Source: Coxiella-like endosymbiont
GTDB lineage: Bacteria; Pseudomonadota; Gammaproteobacteria; Coxiellales; Coxiellaceae
Assembly: GCF_030643785.1 (NCBI RefSeq)
Contig: NZ_CP094378.1
Location: forward strand, 744,001-808,000
DNA: 64,000 nt
Reading direction: 5' to 3'
Shown here: positions 30,600 through 40,269 of the stretch, in pieces
Numbering within the stretch: the first letter of the stretch is position 1
Layout of the letters: the number at the start of each line of letters is the position of its first letter
Program-made: the position numbers and the translations under genes
The notes under the pieces: generated by a model
Databases searched by the model: none
What the model was told of the DNA's origin: nothing
What the model saw: only the letters and a program-made list of their open reading frames with translations

Positions 30600-31520
30600 G
30601 TAACTTATGATAATATCTATTACACAGGTTTAAAATTAGAGAGCATTGCTTATCGCACACCTGTATTCACATCTCGTTAAATAACTTAGAAAATAAATGT
30701 TAAGTTATTTTTTAAATGTGAAAATTTTCAAAGAACAGGTGCGTTTAAGTTTCGTGGGGTACATAATTCAATTGCTCAATTAAACAGTGCACAAAAGAAA
30801 AAGGGCATTGTTGCATTTTCATCAGGTAATTATGCACAAAGTTTAGCATTAGCTACAAATCTTTTAAAAGTTCCATCGACGATTTTGATACCAAATGACG
30901 CACCATCTGTAAAATTACTTGAAACCCTTGATTTATAGGGCTGAGATTGTTCTTTATGACAAAACTAATGCTAGACAAAAAAATTTCAGAAGTTTTAATG
31001 AAAAAACACAGATTAATAACACAGCTTAATATTGATTCTATCCTATAATCATAAAGATATTATTGCTGTTCAAAGTAGTACTGTAATAAAAGAACTCTTT
31101 AAAGAAAGAGGACAATTGGATTATTTGTTCGTTCCTGTAGGTGGGGGAGAGGGATATTGGCTTATTTTAGGATCTTCTATTGGTGCAGATCATTTATCAC
31201 CTAATTGCACTGTAATTGGTGTAGAATCCGAGTCAGGTAATGATGTACAACAATCTTTTCAAATAAAAAATATTTTTAGTATCGCAACGCCTAAAACTGT
31301 CACAGATAGCGCACAAACTCAATTTATTGGCTAACTCATTTTACCTATTTTAATTAAAACTGTAACAGATATTATAAAGGTAAGCAATGATCAATTATGT
31401 AAACAAATACTCTTTTTTGTTGAAAGGATGAAAATTATCGTAGAACCGACAGTTGTTTGGGTATCACGCCGCTATTTTCAATAAAATAGCGGATGTAAAA
31501 GATGCGTGGATCGGGATAAT
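30600..31520 (+). pseudogene. PLP-dependent threonine dehydratase/serine racemase-like enzyme, remnant
   Basis: Fold type II PLP enzyme pieces: IAYRTPVFTSR (about 30640), CENFQRTGAFKFRGVHNSI carrying the PLP lysine in FKFRG (about 30720), IVAFSSGNYAQSLALA, VPSTILIPNDAPSVKLLE, and the cleanest part (31032-31334) with VVQSSTVIKEL-like, LDYLFVPVGGGEGY, SPNCTVIGVESESGND and PKTVTDSAQTQFIG. The tetraglycine phosphate loop reads GGGEG. Stops at about 30938 and several frameshifts. Closest to the threonine ammonia-lyase / hydroxyaspartate dehydratase group. Confidence 0.8.
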
Positions 31521-31559
31521 CTTAAAGACGATAATGTTGATATAAACAGATTGTGTGAT

Positions 31560-32859
31560 TATATACAATAGTATACGATCTGGCATCTAAAATATTTATT
31601 ATTCATAATATAATTTATATTTAGTCATCTTTATTTTAATTAACTATTCGTTGTTCAAATCAGGTTTAAAATTAAATTATTTTTTCTGATAATTTTTTAG
31701 GTTTTTTATAAAGTCAAGTAATAATAAAATTCTTTTTATTTTTTTATTGAAAAACTGAAAATAAAAATAAATCATGTAAAATCAAATTTCTGATTTAAAA
31801 AAAATATAAATTATGCTTCCATTCGATTTTATCACCTATAAATTTTTTAATTTTACAAGAGGATTTCTTCTTTCAGTACTACCTCAAAAACAAAAAATAA
31901 CTCTCTTCTTGTTTTGCCTTTAGAAACAATATCTCCTCAGTATTTCATTAGCTTCTTTCTTTGAAAATTGGTAGGCGTCATCTCTATAAAAAAGTAAAGA
32001 GTGTAATACAAGAAAGCTTTTAGAAAATCAGAATCCCACGGTACTCCAAAAATTGTATATAAAGAATTAAATAATCGACTTCAATTTCAATTATTTTTTA
32101 ACGTGGATCTATATTTATGTGATCGATTAATAAATGAATGGTAATTTTTAGATAAGGACGCCTACCGACGTGTGATAAAAGTGGGTTTGATAAACTTGGT
32201 GATTTGGGCTTATATCGATCTTCATCCTGAATCAGGATACAATATAATCTACAATTACGCGATTTCCTTATTTGAAGATAAGGAACTTTTGACGCTTTCA
32301 CTTTTTTGGAAGAAAGGTGTCTTTATAAATTAAAAGAGAATTTGCAATCGGTTGATTTTGAGAAAGTTGATGCGTTAAAAGGTCATCCGTTAAAAGTATT
32401 AAAGACAGTTTTAATACATAATAATCAGACTTTTCCAGATCCAGATTTCTAGGAGATAACCCTTCAATTCAATATTAAAATTAAAAGTTTCCTCATCTTC
32501 GATCTTTGGTTGAGCCTGATTTGATTTAGAATCGATTGGAAAAAAATGTATTTAACGATATTCGGATGAGCGATAAACTTTCAGTAAATAAATTTCGTTC
32601 TGTTTATTTAGAAACATTAAATTCGGGGTATCAAAAACAAAAAATATTTGATCAATTATTTCAAATCAATGGCGATGTGGATAAAAGCAAGAATATTTAT
32701 TTTGATAGATTTTCTTTTAAGAACGCTAAAAATAAATCGTTCTGGATATTGTTAATACGGATAGAATTAGAAAAAATATCGGATTATCAAAAATTGACGC
32801 CAGTGCAGAAATACGATTTTCTTCAAGAAGCGTTTGAAAAAATAGGAGAAAGCACGTAG
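31560..32859 (+). pseudogene. Unrecognised protein-coding remnant
   Basis: Coherent coding-like pieces in different plus-strand frames: LYIKNNRLQFQLF-like, RVIKVGLINLVIWAYIDLHP with SGYNIIYNYAI (about 32165-32260), VDALKGHPLKVLKTVLIHNN, and a clean 107-codon end (32536-32859) with MSDKLSVNKFRSVYLETLN and TPVQKYDFLQEAFEKIGES. Probably one gene of about 400 codons. No family recognised. A host-directed or lineage-specific protein is possible but unproven. Confidence 0.4.
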
Positions 32860-35500
32860 TATGAATTTGACAGATTATGGTATTCGATGGATTTCTCTCT
32901 AATCCGTATTTTTCATTATCGCTATCCTAAAATATTACTATAGTTTAAGAATAAGCAATAATTAATTCAATTTTTTATGGAAGAAGAAAAAGTGTGTGAA
33001 AAAAATGGCAACAACTGTCCTTTTCAGCCGAAAATATTTTTAGCGCTGCATTTGACTTGTTCCAGAAGTATCCTTATTAAAAGTGAAAAATCTTTATTGA
33101 AAGTGAAAACTGGAAGCAAAAGATAAAATTTTTATTGAATTATTTAGCTAACTAATTTGAAAGGGTTTTAGATCCTTAGCACGCTAATGAGTTAAAAATT
33201 GATTTTAATTTTTGAACAGATGTCTTGGAAATTCTAAGAGAATACGGTTTGTGGGATGAGGAAATTTTCTAGGATCAAACTTGTAAAGTAGTTTCAGGAA
33301 ATTTGATAAGACTCAAATACAGCCTACCAGGGCAGCTCGGTCCTGGTTACCTTCGAACATCGGGAATATGATTAATAAATTTTTGATGGATGCTAATGAG
33401 AATGATTAGCTACCCATCGAGAATTGGATTTTTGTAATAGCCGAATTTTAAAGCTTAAATCTTAATTACAGAAAAAAGAAAAGGATTTTATAGATGATCT
33501 TGTTGATCGTTTAAGCAGCGATCTTTAGATTTGGGAAAATCGAACGCAGTCCTTAGAATCGCAGGGTATGAAAGTCACCTATGCCAATCTGGAGCAAGAA
33601 ATAAAGCGGTTTTTGAAAATATAAAAACAAAACGCAAGGCCATCAAACGTAGTTGTAGCCAATTTTAAAGGAGTGGTTCTATTAGTTGCTGGTAATCTAG
33701 TTACTGGTAATCAGTTCTGTCGAAACGATGGTTGATGGTGTTAAAGATAAACATTGGAAAGAAGTTCTATTGGAAGGTGCTTTTCTTTCCTTGGATGTGT
33801 GGTTTGACGCTGGACTGTTAGCATCTATTAGCATCCAAAGGAGCTGAAGAAGTAGCGGGTTCTGCGTTAGTGAAGGAAGGTTGCTCGCCGCCAGCTAGCT
33901 CTAGGCAAGAGAAAGAATGACGGTAAATTCACTGAATGCCCTACTGGAAGAACTTCATTTTCCTTTTGCCGAGTTGTTCTCTGAAAGTTCTATTCCTGTT
34001 GCTCAAAATCCATTTTTAACCTTACTTAAATTAGCAGCAGAAAATAATTAGTAGCAGAAAATGCGAATGAGATTCCTGTTACATAAGTACAATACACAAT
34101 TGTTTACCTTTCGAAGGATAGATGATATGCGGTGGTTAAATCTCAAGACAGGTCGTGTGGATTATACCAAGCTATTGATTTATATGGGATAGTTAGACTG
34201 GACAGTACGTTGCTTCAGCCCTAAAAGGAGCTGGACGGTATGATACCTTTGTTGAACTTTTATCCGAAGCTGAATTGAAGCAACGGTATACTATTAAAGA
34301 AATACTAGCAGTAATGGAAGGGACGAAAGTAACAGAGGATTCAGAAGTATAGGACTCGATATAGGAGAATTTTACCAGACGGTATATAGTTTCTAGTCTT
34401 ACTTTTAGAAGAATTTTTAATAAATTTTTAGTTCAGGCAGCTAAAAAAACTTGAAGTCAATCTCTGGCGTATTCATATCCAGTTTGGCCGACGTAGCTTC
34501 GCTGATATTGCAGAAAAATTGTTTATTCGATTCTAAAATTAAAACTTTTGAGGCGCGTTATTTGGGCGATGACCATTTTGGTGATCCCACTTAATAAGGT
34601 AAGGGACAGCCCTTTCAAAAACATCGCACGATGATTCATGACATCCTATACCCTCCCTCTTACTACGCCCTCCCTCTTATTGGAATAGATAATTTAGATG
34701 TCGATGTTGCCCAGAAAGAATAGGGAGCTTCTATTCGACGCAATTCCGCTGTCGACAGACTGATAGGGGCGCTACTGTTTATTTATCGGATAAAATTATG
34801 TCTCAAGGAACTATCTCAAGTGTGCCGCATCGTTTGGTATATCGATTTTATGAGGAAGGGTCGGCCCTGTCAAATCCTGGGATATTACGACAACGGCTTG
34901 TGGAGGAAAATCTTTTCTTGGATAAAAGCTCGATGCCAACATATAGAAGAATTTCGGTATAGTGGTGAAGAATTGGGGCAACATTATATAGTGTAGGAGA
35001 TGGAAAAATTTTTTGAGAATCTTCGATCAATATCTTTAGCAACCGAGTCTTTTTCAAATCAGTTCTTGTTAATCTTTAAGAGTGAAGATACGAAATTGCT
35101 AGAGGAGCTGAGAGAATTTTTTTAGAACTACACGTAGAAAATGAGATCTTCATCCAGATTTTTGATATTCGATTTTCTAATCTTATAACAGATGAAATAG
35201 AACGTTTAGAATTTATGTATTCAGAATTGTAAGACGTCGTGCTAGAAAAAGACAAGGCAATCTATCTTCTGGAAGATGGTACACATTATTTGTCTGACAC
35301 GGATATTATTCCAATTGAAGGAAGGAAAGCAATGTGTTTACTTAAAATGTTAGAATTATTGACGAGTAAGAAATTAGCAGAAATACTGGTAGAAAAACAA
35401 TTCGCTAATCGAGATGTCATATTGCAACTAGCAAATAAAATTTCAGAAAGCAAAGATGAATTACCCAAGATGTCAATCTAGAGATTTTATTTTAACGGGT
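32860..35500 (+). pseudogene. Unrecognised large protein-coding remnant
   Basis: Coding-like stretches continue on the plus strand: FIDDLVDRLSSDL, VTYANLEQEIKRF, a hydrophobic stretch VVANFKGVVLLVAGNLVTGN (about 33650), ASKGAEEVAGSALVKEG, SFADIAEKLFIRF, DRLIGATVYLSDKIMSQG, VPHRLVYRFYEEGSALSN (about 34825), LHVENEIFIQIFDIRFSN and a clean 80-codon end (35239-35481) with KAMCLLKMLELLTSKKLAEI. All frames are interrupted. It may have been one protein of more than 700 residues. No domain recognised. Confidence 0.4.
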
Positions 35501-35919
35501 GATCCGGAGAGAGTGAAAGGCAATTACTGAGGTTCCTTTCCTGGACTAAGATGAGTTGAATGGTTTATTACGAAGAAAGACTGCTTTCTAAGACCGTTTA
35601 TTCTAAATTGTTGAATAGCACTTGTTTGTTGTTTTTCTCATATTTTTATATTTTTTTAGAGAAAATCAATCCCTGGAAGATCAATCTGCTGTCTGATTGG
35701 ACAACGTTTCCTCTTTCTTTTCTGGATTAAGGAACAAGAAAATATTCATGAAAATATGTGGAAAATACAGAAAGAAAATGAGCCCATCGAGGATGGACTG
35801 CAATTTTTGTTTGGAGTATGAGAGCACATTTTCCTTTAATTAGATCTTACTAATTAAGCTTTTTAGTTAAGATGTGATTAGTTAAAAGATTTTGATTTAA
35901 AGTTTAATAAGCGCGATTC

Positions 35920-36757
35920 ATGAACACAAAAGAACGAATTGGACAAAAAGTGAAATCATCTACGGGGGCTACTTTGCTTATATTCCAAAGCTGTTACCAC
36001 CGAAACCTGAGCTGCAACTGAAGCCGATCTGCCCCTTTTTGGATCGAGCCAATCTCGCCATTGGCCGGTGTTGGATGGCATTGGGAACATTTTACCGAAT
36101 CAAGAATTATTTCTTTACATGTATATTCGAAAGGAAGCCGTGCTTTCTTCTCAAATTGAAAGAACTCAATCTTCATTGTCGAATTTTCTGATGTATGAAA
36201 ATGAAGAAGTGTATCTGGTGTGCTGGAATACGATGTCATTGAGGTTTCAAATTATGTGGCCTCTATGGAGTACGGCTTTAAACGTTTAAGTGAAGCCTTT
36301 CCACTGAGTTTGTGTTTGATAAAAGAAATTCATGAAATTTTATTAAGTAAAGGTAGGGGACAGTGTCAAGGAATCTGGTGAATTTCGTCGCTTTCAAAAC
36401 TGGATTTGGCGGCACATGGCTGGATAATACTACGTTTGTTCCCCTCAATCAAGCTGTAAAAAATACAAAAGATATCATTGAACTTTGTACGGAAGATCGC
36501 CGAAAAATTGAAGATCTAGGTAGACCCATCCGCTTCTGCATTATTAGTGCATCATTATTTAGAAAGAAAAGCATTCTGTAACGGATATTGGAAAAAATTG
36601 GAGTGCATTGCAATATCATGATTCCTATCGCGACAAAATCCATTAAACATTTAGAAACATTAGGTATTGCTAAAGAAATTACAGGAAAAGAACGTCATAA
36701 AATTTATACCTACCAACGTTATTTAGACATTCTAAATGAAGGAATCGGTGATTTTTA
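35920..36757 (+). pseudogene. Fic-family protein, catalytic core lost
   Basis: Reads LFLYMYIRKEAVLSSQIERTQ and SSLSNFLMYENEE (about 36110-36210), then DVIEVSNYVASMEYGFKRL, FPLSLCLIKEIHEILLSKG and the FRRFQNWIGGT region, and a winged-helix end with LGIAKEITGKERHKIYTYQ and RYLDILNEG (to 36757). This is the layout of stand-alone Fic proteins with N-terminal Fic_N (SSQIEGT inhibitory region) and C-terminal wHTH. The HPFxDGNGR catalytic loop cannot be found: the sequence jumps from LFxxxxxCTEDRRKI to the C-terminal part. AMPylation activity is therefore gone. Confidence 0.85.
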
Positions 36758-36780
36758 ATGTGAGACATTGCATTACATAG

Positions 36781-37137
36781 TGGAGGCGGCGGGAATTGAA
36801 CCCGCGTCCGTAAATGCATCCGCCTTTGACCCTACATGCTTAGCATCGTCTATTATTTAGCTGACAACCACCAGACGTACAGGGGAGATTGACAGCGAGC
36901 CCTGAAGTTTAACTTCCAAGTCATGGGCCATGCTTTGAAAGCGAGCTTGTAAAATATGACCATTAGACAGAATCTACAAGTCAATCCTGACAATGGGAAG
37001 CTGCGTTATTAGGCAGCTACAGCGTATTGTGTATCATTTGCAGATATACAATTGCAACTGATGGATTTACGAGCCTTCGTTGCCGGCTCGGCATGCGTCT
37101 CAGGTTTCAGGATTCGCGTCGAAGCCTGATCGCCCCC
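36781..37137 (-). ncRNA. ssrA: Transfer-messenger RNA (tmRNA)
   Basis: Rescues stalled ribosomes together with SmpB, encoded 0.9 kb away. The minus-strand 5' end GGGGGCGATCAGGCTTCGAC pairs with the 3' end CGCCTCC plus the T-arm GGGTTCAATTCCC (plus-strand 36790-36805). The tag reading frame starts at GCA (37039-37041) and encodes ANDTQYAVAA, then TAATAA (stop at 37009-37011), the typical ANDxxYAxAA form. The discriminator A is followed by CTA where CCA is expected (36778-36780 reads TAG on plus). Length about 357 nt. Confidence 0.96.
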
Positions 37138-37140
37138 CAT

Positions 37141-37172
37141 ATAATTATAGATTAGACAGGAGGGTATCGTAA
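37141..37172 (-). promoter_or_regulatory. Probable sigma-70 promoter of ssrA
   Basis: On the minus strand a TATAAT box lies about 6 bp upstream of the tmRNA 5' end (revcomp of ATTATA at about 37143-37148). A TTTACG box is about 18 bp further upstream. Spacing suits sigma-70. Confidence 0.55.
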
Positions 37173-37194
37173 AGATAGCTAAAATCGTTTCACA

Positions 37195-38054
37195 TAGTGA
37201 TGACAGTAAGCTTCTTTCTCGTTCTTGCCGTAATAGTCTTGATAGTACTCTTCAGCTCGCTAAAAAGTGCTAACAGAAACGACGCGAATGGCAACAGGGG
37301 TAATCTTTTACTGTCAACTGGTTTATGGCTGTTTCGGCAATTTGTTTTTGTCGATTATCATAATCAAAATAATACTCTCGTATTGCTTTCCAATACATGG
37401 CCTTGTCCGTTCGTTTGCGTCAGGTCATGAATTTTAGAGAAATACCGGATAACTTTATCGTAATTAATTCGTTGGAGATCATATAAAACACGAATAGCTT
37501 CCAGAATAGCTTCCACATGTCACATGTCCTGTCTTTCCTTTGCAAACGGCCTCATAAGTCGGTTTCTTCATCTCCTCGCCTGTATAGCCTACCTCTGTTT
37601 TTAAACCCCCGGAAGTTGTTTGAAATAATAATAATAAACGCCTCAAAAACAACCGCCTGCTAAAATCCCTTCTTCTGTATCGCGAACTTGATTATCAATA
37701 ACAAAATCCAAACTCAACGAGTTAACGCAATGACGGGTATTTTTTGGTGTGAACGCTTCTTCTTCTTTAAAGACATGGACCAAATGCGAATCGCATTCTT
37801 GACATCGAATTTCTGTGCTCTTCCCATCGGAGTCGGGAAGTCGTTTCACAGTTTCTACAATGGGTTCTTCGAAGCTCGGTCAGCCGCAGCCAGAGTGAAA
37901 TTTATTCTTTGAACGAAAGAGAGTGTCAAACCACATTGACGGCAAAGGTAAGTTCCCCTATCTGCCAGGGCCGCGGTATATTCGCCCTGAAAATCGGGTT
38001 CTGTCATCTGGTCACACGTAATCTCACGGACGAGAGGTGGAAAAAGAAGGACGC
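37195..38054 (-). pseudogene. MsrB-MsrA fusion methionine sulfoxide reductase, remnant
   Basis: Read from 38054 downwards. MsrB part: LVREITCDQMTEPDFQGEYT, YLCRQCGLTL, then [32 protein letters not shown] and [13 protein letters not shown] with the catalytic RHCVNS. This is followed by ILAGGCF, the MsrA nucleophile region (usually GGCFW), GYTGEEM-like, KAMYWKAIREYYFDYDNRQ and QIAETAINQL in other frames (to about 37200). Such MsrA/B fusions reduce both methionine sulfoxide epimers. Frameshifts at about 37640 and 37860 and several stops make it dead. It lies immediately downstream of smpB. Confidence 0.85.
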
Positions 38055-38534
38055 TTATCCATGAGACTTCAACACCCGATGCTTTTCGCGTTCCCATTCC
38101 CGACGTTTAATCGTTTCCCGTTTATCGTGTATTTTTTTACCTTTAGCCAAAGCAATTTCGGCCTTAACATGATTTTTATGCCAATGAAGATCCAAAGGCA
38201 CAACGGTAAGCCCCTCTTTTTGAACTGTGCCAAATAGCTTGCCAATTTCGCGCTTACTTAAAAGTAATTTACGAGATCGTTGAGGATCGGGTTTCATGTA
38301 GTCAGCTACATTAGGAAGAGGAGAGAAGTGAGCTCCAATTAACCAAGCTTCTCCAGCTTTAAAAATGACATAACTATCCCGTAACTGAACCTGTACAGCC
38401 CGAATACTTTTGACTTCCCAACCCTCCAGGACTAATCCCGCTTCTAATCGCTGCTCAATATGATAATCATGGAGCGCCTTTTTATTTAAAGCAATAATGC
38501 GGGGCGCAGGTTTTTTTGTGATTTGCTTGTTCAT
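38055..38534 (-). CDS. smpB: SsrA-binding protein SmpB
   Basis: Binds tmRNA and delivers it to stalled ribosomes. The 159-residue product has the OB-fold start IIALNKKALHDYHIEQRLEAG, LVLEGWEVKSIRA, the KRDPQRSRKLLLSKREIGKL segment (here KPDPQRSRKLLLSKREI), and the C-terminal tail HDKRETIKRREWEREKHRVL that folds into the A site. Intact and close to ssrA. Divergent from ratA with a 26-bp gap containing both starts, so the promoters must overlap. Confidence 0.97.
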   Translation of the reverse strand: MNKQITKKPAPRIIALNKKALHDYHIEQRLEAGLVLEGWEVKSIRAVQVQLRDSYVIFKAGEAWLIGAHFSPLPNVADYMKPDPQRSRKLLLSKREIGKLFGTVQKEGLTVVPLDLHWHKNHVKAEIALAKGKKIHDKRETIKRREWEREKHRVLKSHG

Positions 38535-38560
38535 GGCGTTGGTTATATTATCGGAACGGT

Positions 38561-39004
38561 ATGCCTGATATCAATAAAAGTAAAATAGTGCCCTATGGGC
38601 AAAAAGAAATGTACAACCTAATAAATGATATTGAATCCTACCCCCAGTTTGTTCCCTTTTGTAGCGATAGTCAAATCAATAGTCGTACGGACGATGAAAT
38701 ACGAGCAAGGTTGTCATTTTCAAAAGGTGGGCTCAATAAATCGTTCACTACCTTAAACCGCCTACAACCTCACAAAATGGTGGAAATACGTTTAGTGAAC
38801 GGACCCTTCCGACAACTCGAGGGTTTTTGGCAGTTTAAAGCTTTGGAGAAAGGGGGTTGTCGAGTGTTGTTAGATTTGGAATTTGAGTTTTCCTCACGAT
38901 GGCTTGCCTTGACGTTTGGTGCTTTATTCAACCAAGTTGCTACTATGCTAGTTGGTGCCTTTTGTAAACGTGCTGATATTATTTATGGAAAAATTCATGA
39001 TTAA
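38561..39004 (+). CDS. ratA: RatA-like SRPBCC (Coq10/START) protein
   Basis: 147-residue lipid-binding-fold protein. The motif YNLINDIESYPQFVPFCSDS near the N-terminus and the FEFSSRWLALTFGALFNQVA helix near the C-terminus are typical of the RatA/PasT/Coq10 family. In E. coli RatA was reported as an anti-ribosome-association toxin, and the family also takes part in ubiquinone transport or persistence. Start ATG at 38561 is ambiguous because the usual family start has a few residues before the SKIVPYGQKEMY segment; here MPDINK. Overlaps rnfH by 8 bp. Intact. Confidence 0.9.
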   Translation: MPDINKSKIVPYGQKEMYNLINDIESYPQFVPFCSDSQINSRTDDEIRARLSFSKGGLNKSFTTLNRLQPHKMVEIRLVNGPFRQLEGFWQFKALEKGGCRVLLDLEFEFSSRWLALTFGALFNQVATMLVGAFCKRADIIYGKIHD

Positions 39005-39293
39005 GATTAGTGTTTGTTACGCTACGCCAAAAAAACAAGTGGAGATTCCTCTGGAAGTTGAAGAAAACTGTACTATAGCTATAGCAATCAAGCGCTCAGG
39101 TATTTTGCAGCAATTTTCGGAAATTAATTTGTCCCAAGTCTGCGTAGGAATTTACAGTAAACGTACCACTTTGGATGGTAACGTGCGGGATGGCGACCGA
39201 ATTGAAATCTACCGTTCTCTCCTTATTGATCCAAAACAAGCGCGTTTATTACGAGTTCAGCGTTTCTCTTGTAAGATTGCAAGAGCAAAATAA
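38997..39293 (+). CDS. rnfH: RnfH/RatB ubiquitin-like protein
   Basis: 98-residue beta-grasp protein. The chosen ATG at 38997 overlaps the ratA stop. The longer frame from 38952 would overlap ratA by 53 bp. It reads KISVCYATPKKQVEIPLEV, SQVCVGIYSKRTTLDGNVRD and GDRIEIYRSLLIDPKQARL, matching the RnfH family (VGIFGK-V-LD--L-DGDRVEIYRPL--DPK--RR). The function is unclear, and its gene is usually coupled with ratA, as here. Intact. Confidence 0.92.
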   Translation: MIKISVCYATPKKQVEIPLEVEENCTIAIAIKRSGILQQFSEINLSQVCVGIYSKRTTLDGNVRDGDRIEIYRSLLIDPKQARLLRVQRFSCKIARAK

Positions 39294-39299
39294 TTTAAG

Positions 39300-39645
39300 G
39301 ATTGGGTAGATCCACTCGGCCAATAGGTTTGTTTTTGTCTGTCCAAAAGTTGGTGACGTGATTATTGCATAAATAAATAATTAAATTAAACAATTAAATT
39401 AAACAGGTCGATTGCATTCGCCGATGGACGACCGGTTGGAGAGTATAAATATACACCATTCGGTTATCAGTAAAAATATTGACAAGCGCTGGATTATCCA
39501 TTGCTGTCCGAACCTGATCTTTTGTCATTTCTGTATCTTTGCCATTCCTGTATCTAAGTTACTTAGATCTTTATCTGTAATAATGTTCCCTTATGCAGAT
39601 TGTCCCCCCACCATGCTCTCAAATAAGAGAGGATTTTGGGCCATG
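39300..39645 (-). pseudogene. bamE: Outer-membrane assembly lipoprotein BamE, remnant
   Basis: The minus strand gives GNIITDKDLSNLDTGMAK in one frame, then MTKDQVRTAMDNPALVNIF and TDNRMVYIYTLQPVVHRR in another (about 39530-39420), and further NVTNFWTDKNKPIGRVDLP. This matches BamE/SmpA (L--GMTK-QV---LG-P-L---F-DNRW-Y-Y, then FF--DKV-RI). The gene order rnfH-bamE-fur also fits. The start with the lipobox is gone, and a stop follows QSTCLI. BamE is non-essential in E. coli, unlike BamA/BamD. Confidence 0.82.
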
Positions 39646-39746
39646 TTACTTTAGTGATTTTGAGCGGTAACACACTGCTCTTAAGGTAAATATCTAGAGC
39701 TAACCTCCAAAAACTGCTATGTTAGAATAACTTTAAATATCAGAGG

Positions 39747-40184
39747 ATGTTTACGTTGGAAGATCGAGAATTGCGTAAGGTTGGGCTTAAGGTAACGCTC
39801 CCGCGTCTTAAGATATTAAAAATTTTAGAAAGCTTCGATCCCCATCACATGAGCGCTGAAAATATTTATCGCAAACTAGTAGATATCGGTGAAGATGTGG
39901 GACTTGCTACGGTGTATCGCGTGCTCACGCAATTCGAAGCAGCTGGACTGGTAAAACGGCATAACTTTGAGGGTGGGCATTCTGTTTTTGAAATGGACCA
40001 AGGAGGCCATCACGATCATTTGGTTTGTATCAATTGCGGTAAAGTGGAAGAATTCATCGACGAAATTATCGAAAGCCGCCAAAAAGCAATTGCTAAAAAA
40101 TCCAAATTTAAAATGACCGACCATGATCTAACAATTTACGGTATTTGTCAGCCTTGCGAAGGACATTCCTTTATTGATAGCTAA
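39747..40184 (+). CDS. fur: Ferric uptake regulator Fur
   Basis: Fe(II)-dependent repressor, 145 residues. Winged-helix start ELRKVGLKVTLPRLKILKIL, DNA-recognition helix region VGLATVYRVLTQFEAAGLV, metal-site block HDHLVCINCGKVEEFID, and a second CxxC (ICQPCEGH) for structural zinc. Two usual features are visible: VFEMDQGGHHDHL and the EFIDEIIE acidic segment. Divergent from the bamE remnant, the typical gammaproteobacterial context. Intact. Fur boxes were not sought in detail. Confidence 0.96.
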   Translation: MFTLEDRELRKVGLKVTLPRLKILKILESFDPHHMSAENIYRKLVDIGEDVGLATVYRVLTQFEAAGLVKRHNFEGGHSVFEMDQGGHHDHLVCINCGKVEEFIDEIIESRQKAIAKKSKFKMTDHDLTIYGICQPCEGHSFIDS

Positions 40185-40189
40185 AGAAT

Positions 40190-40269
40190 CATTATTTGCA
40201 TTTAAGCAAGATTTTTGCGTGAGCAATTGTCTGTTGAGTTATTTTGATGTCTGTTGAGTTATTTTGACA
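40190..40269. repeat. Perfect 20-bp tandem duplication near the recN end
   Basis: TGTCTGTTGAGTTATTTTGA occurs twice in tandem (40228-40247 and 40248-40267), within the former recN C-terminal coding region or just after it. It is the longest perfect tandem duplication seen. Confidence 0.88.

Noticed and set aside
36781-36860. Possible separate tRNA gene on the minus strand at the T-arm GGGTTCAATTCCC
   Set aside because: It is the 3' half of tmRNA; there is no anticodon arm and the 5' partner lies about 340 nt away.
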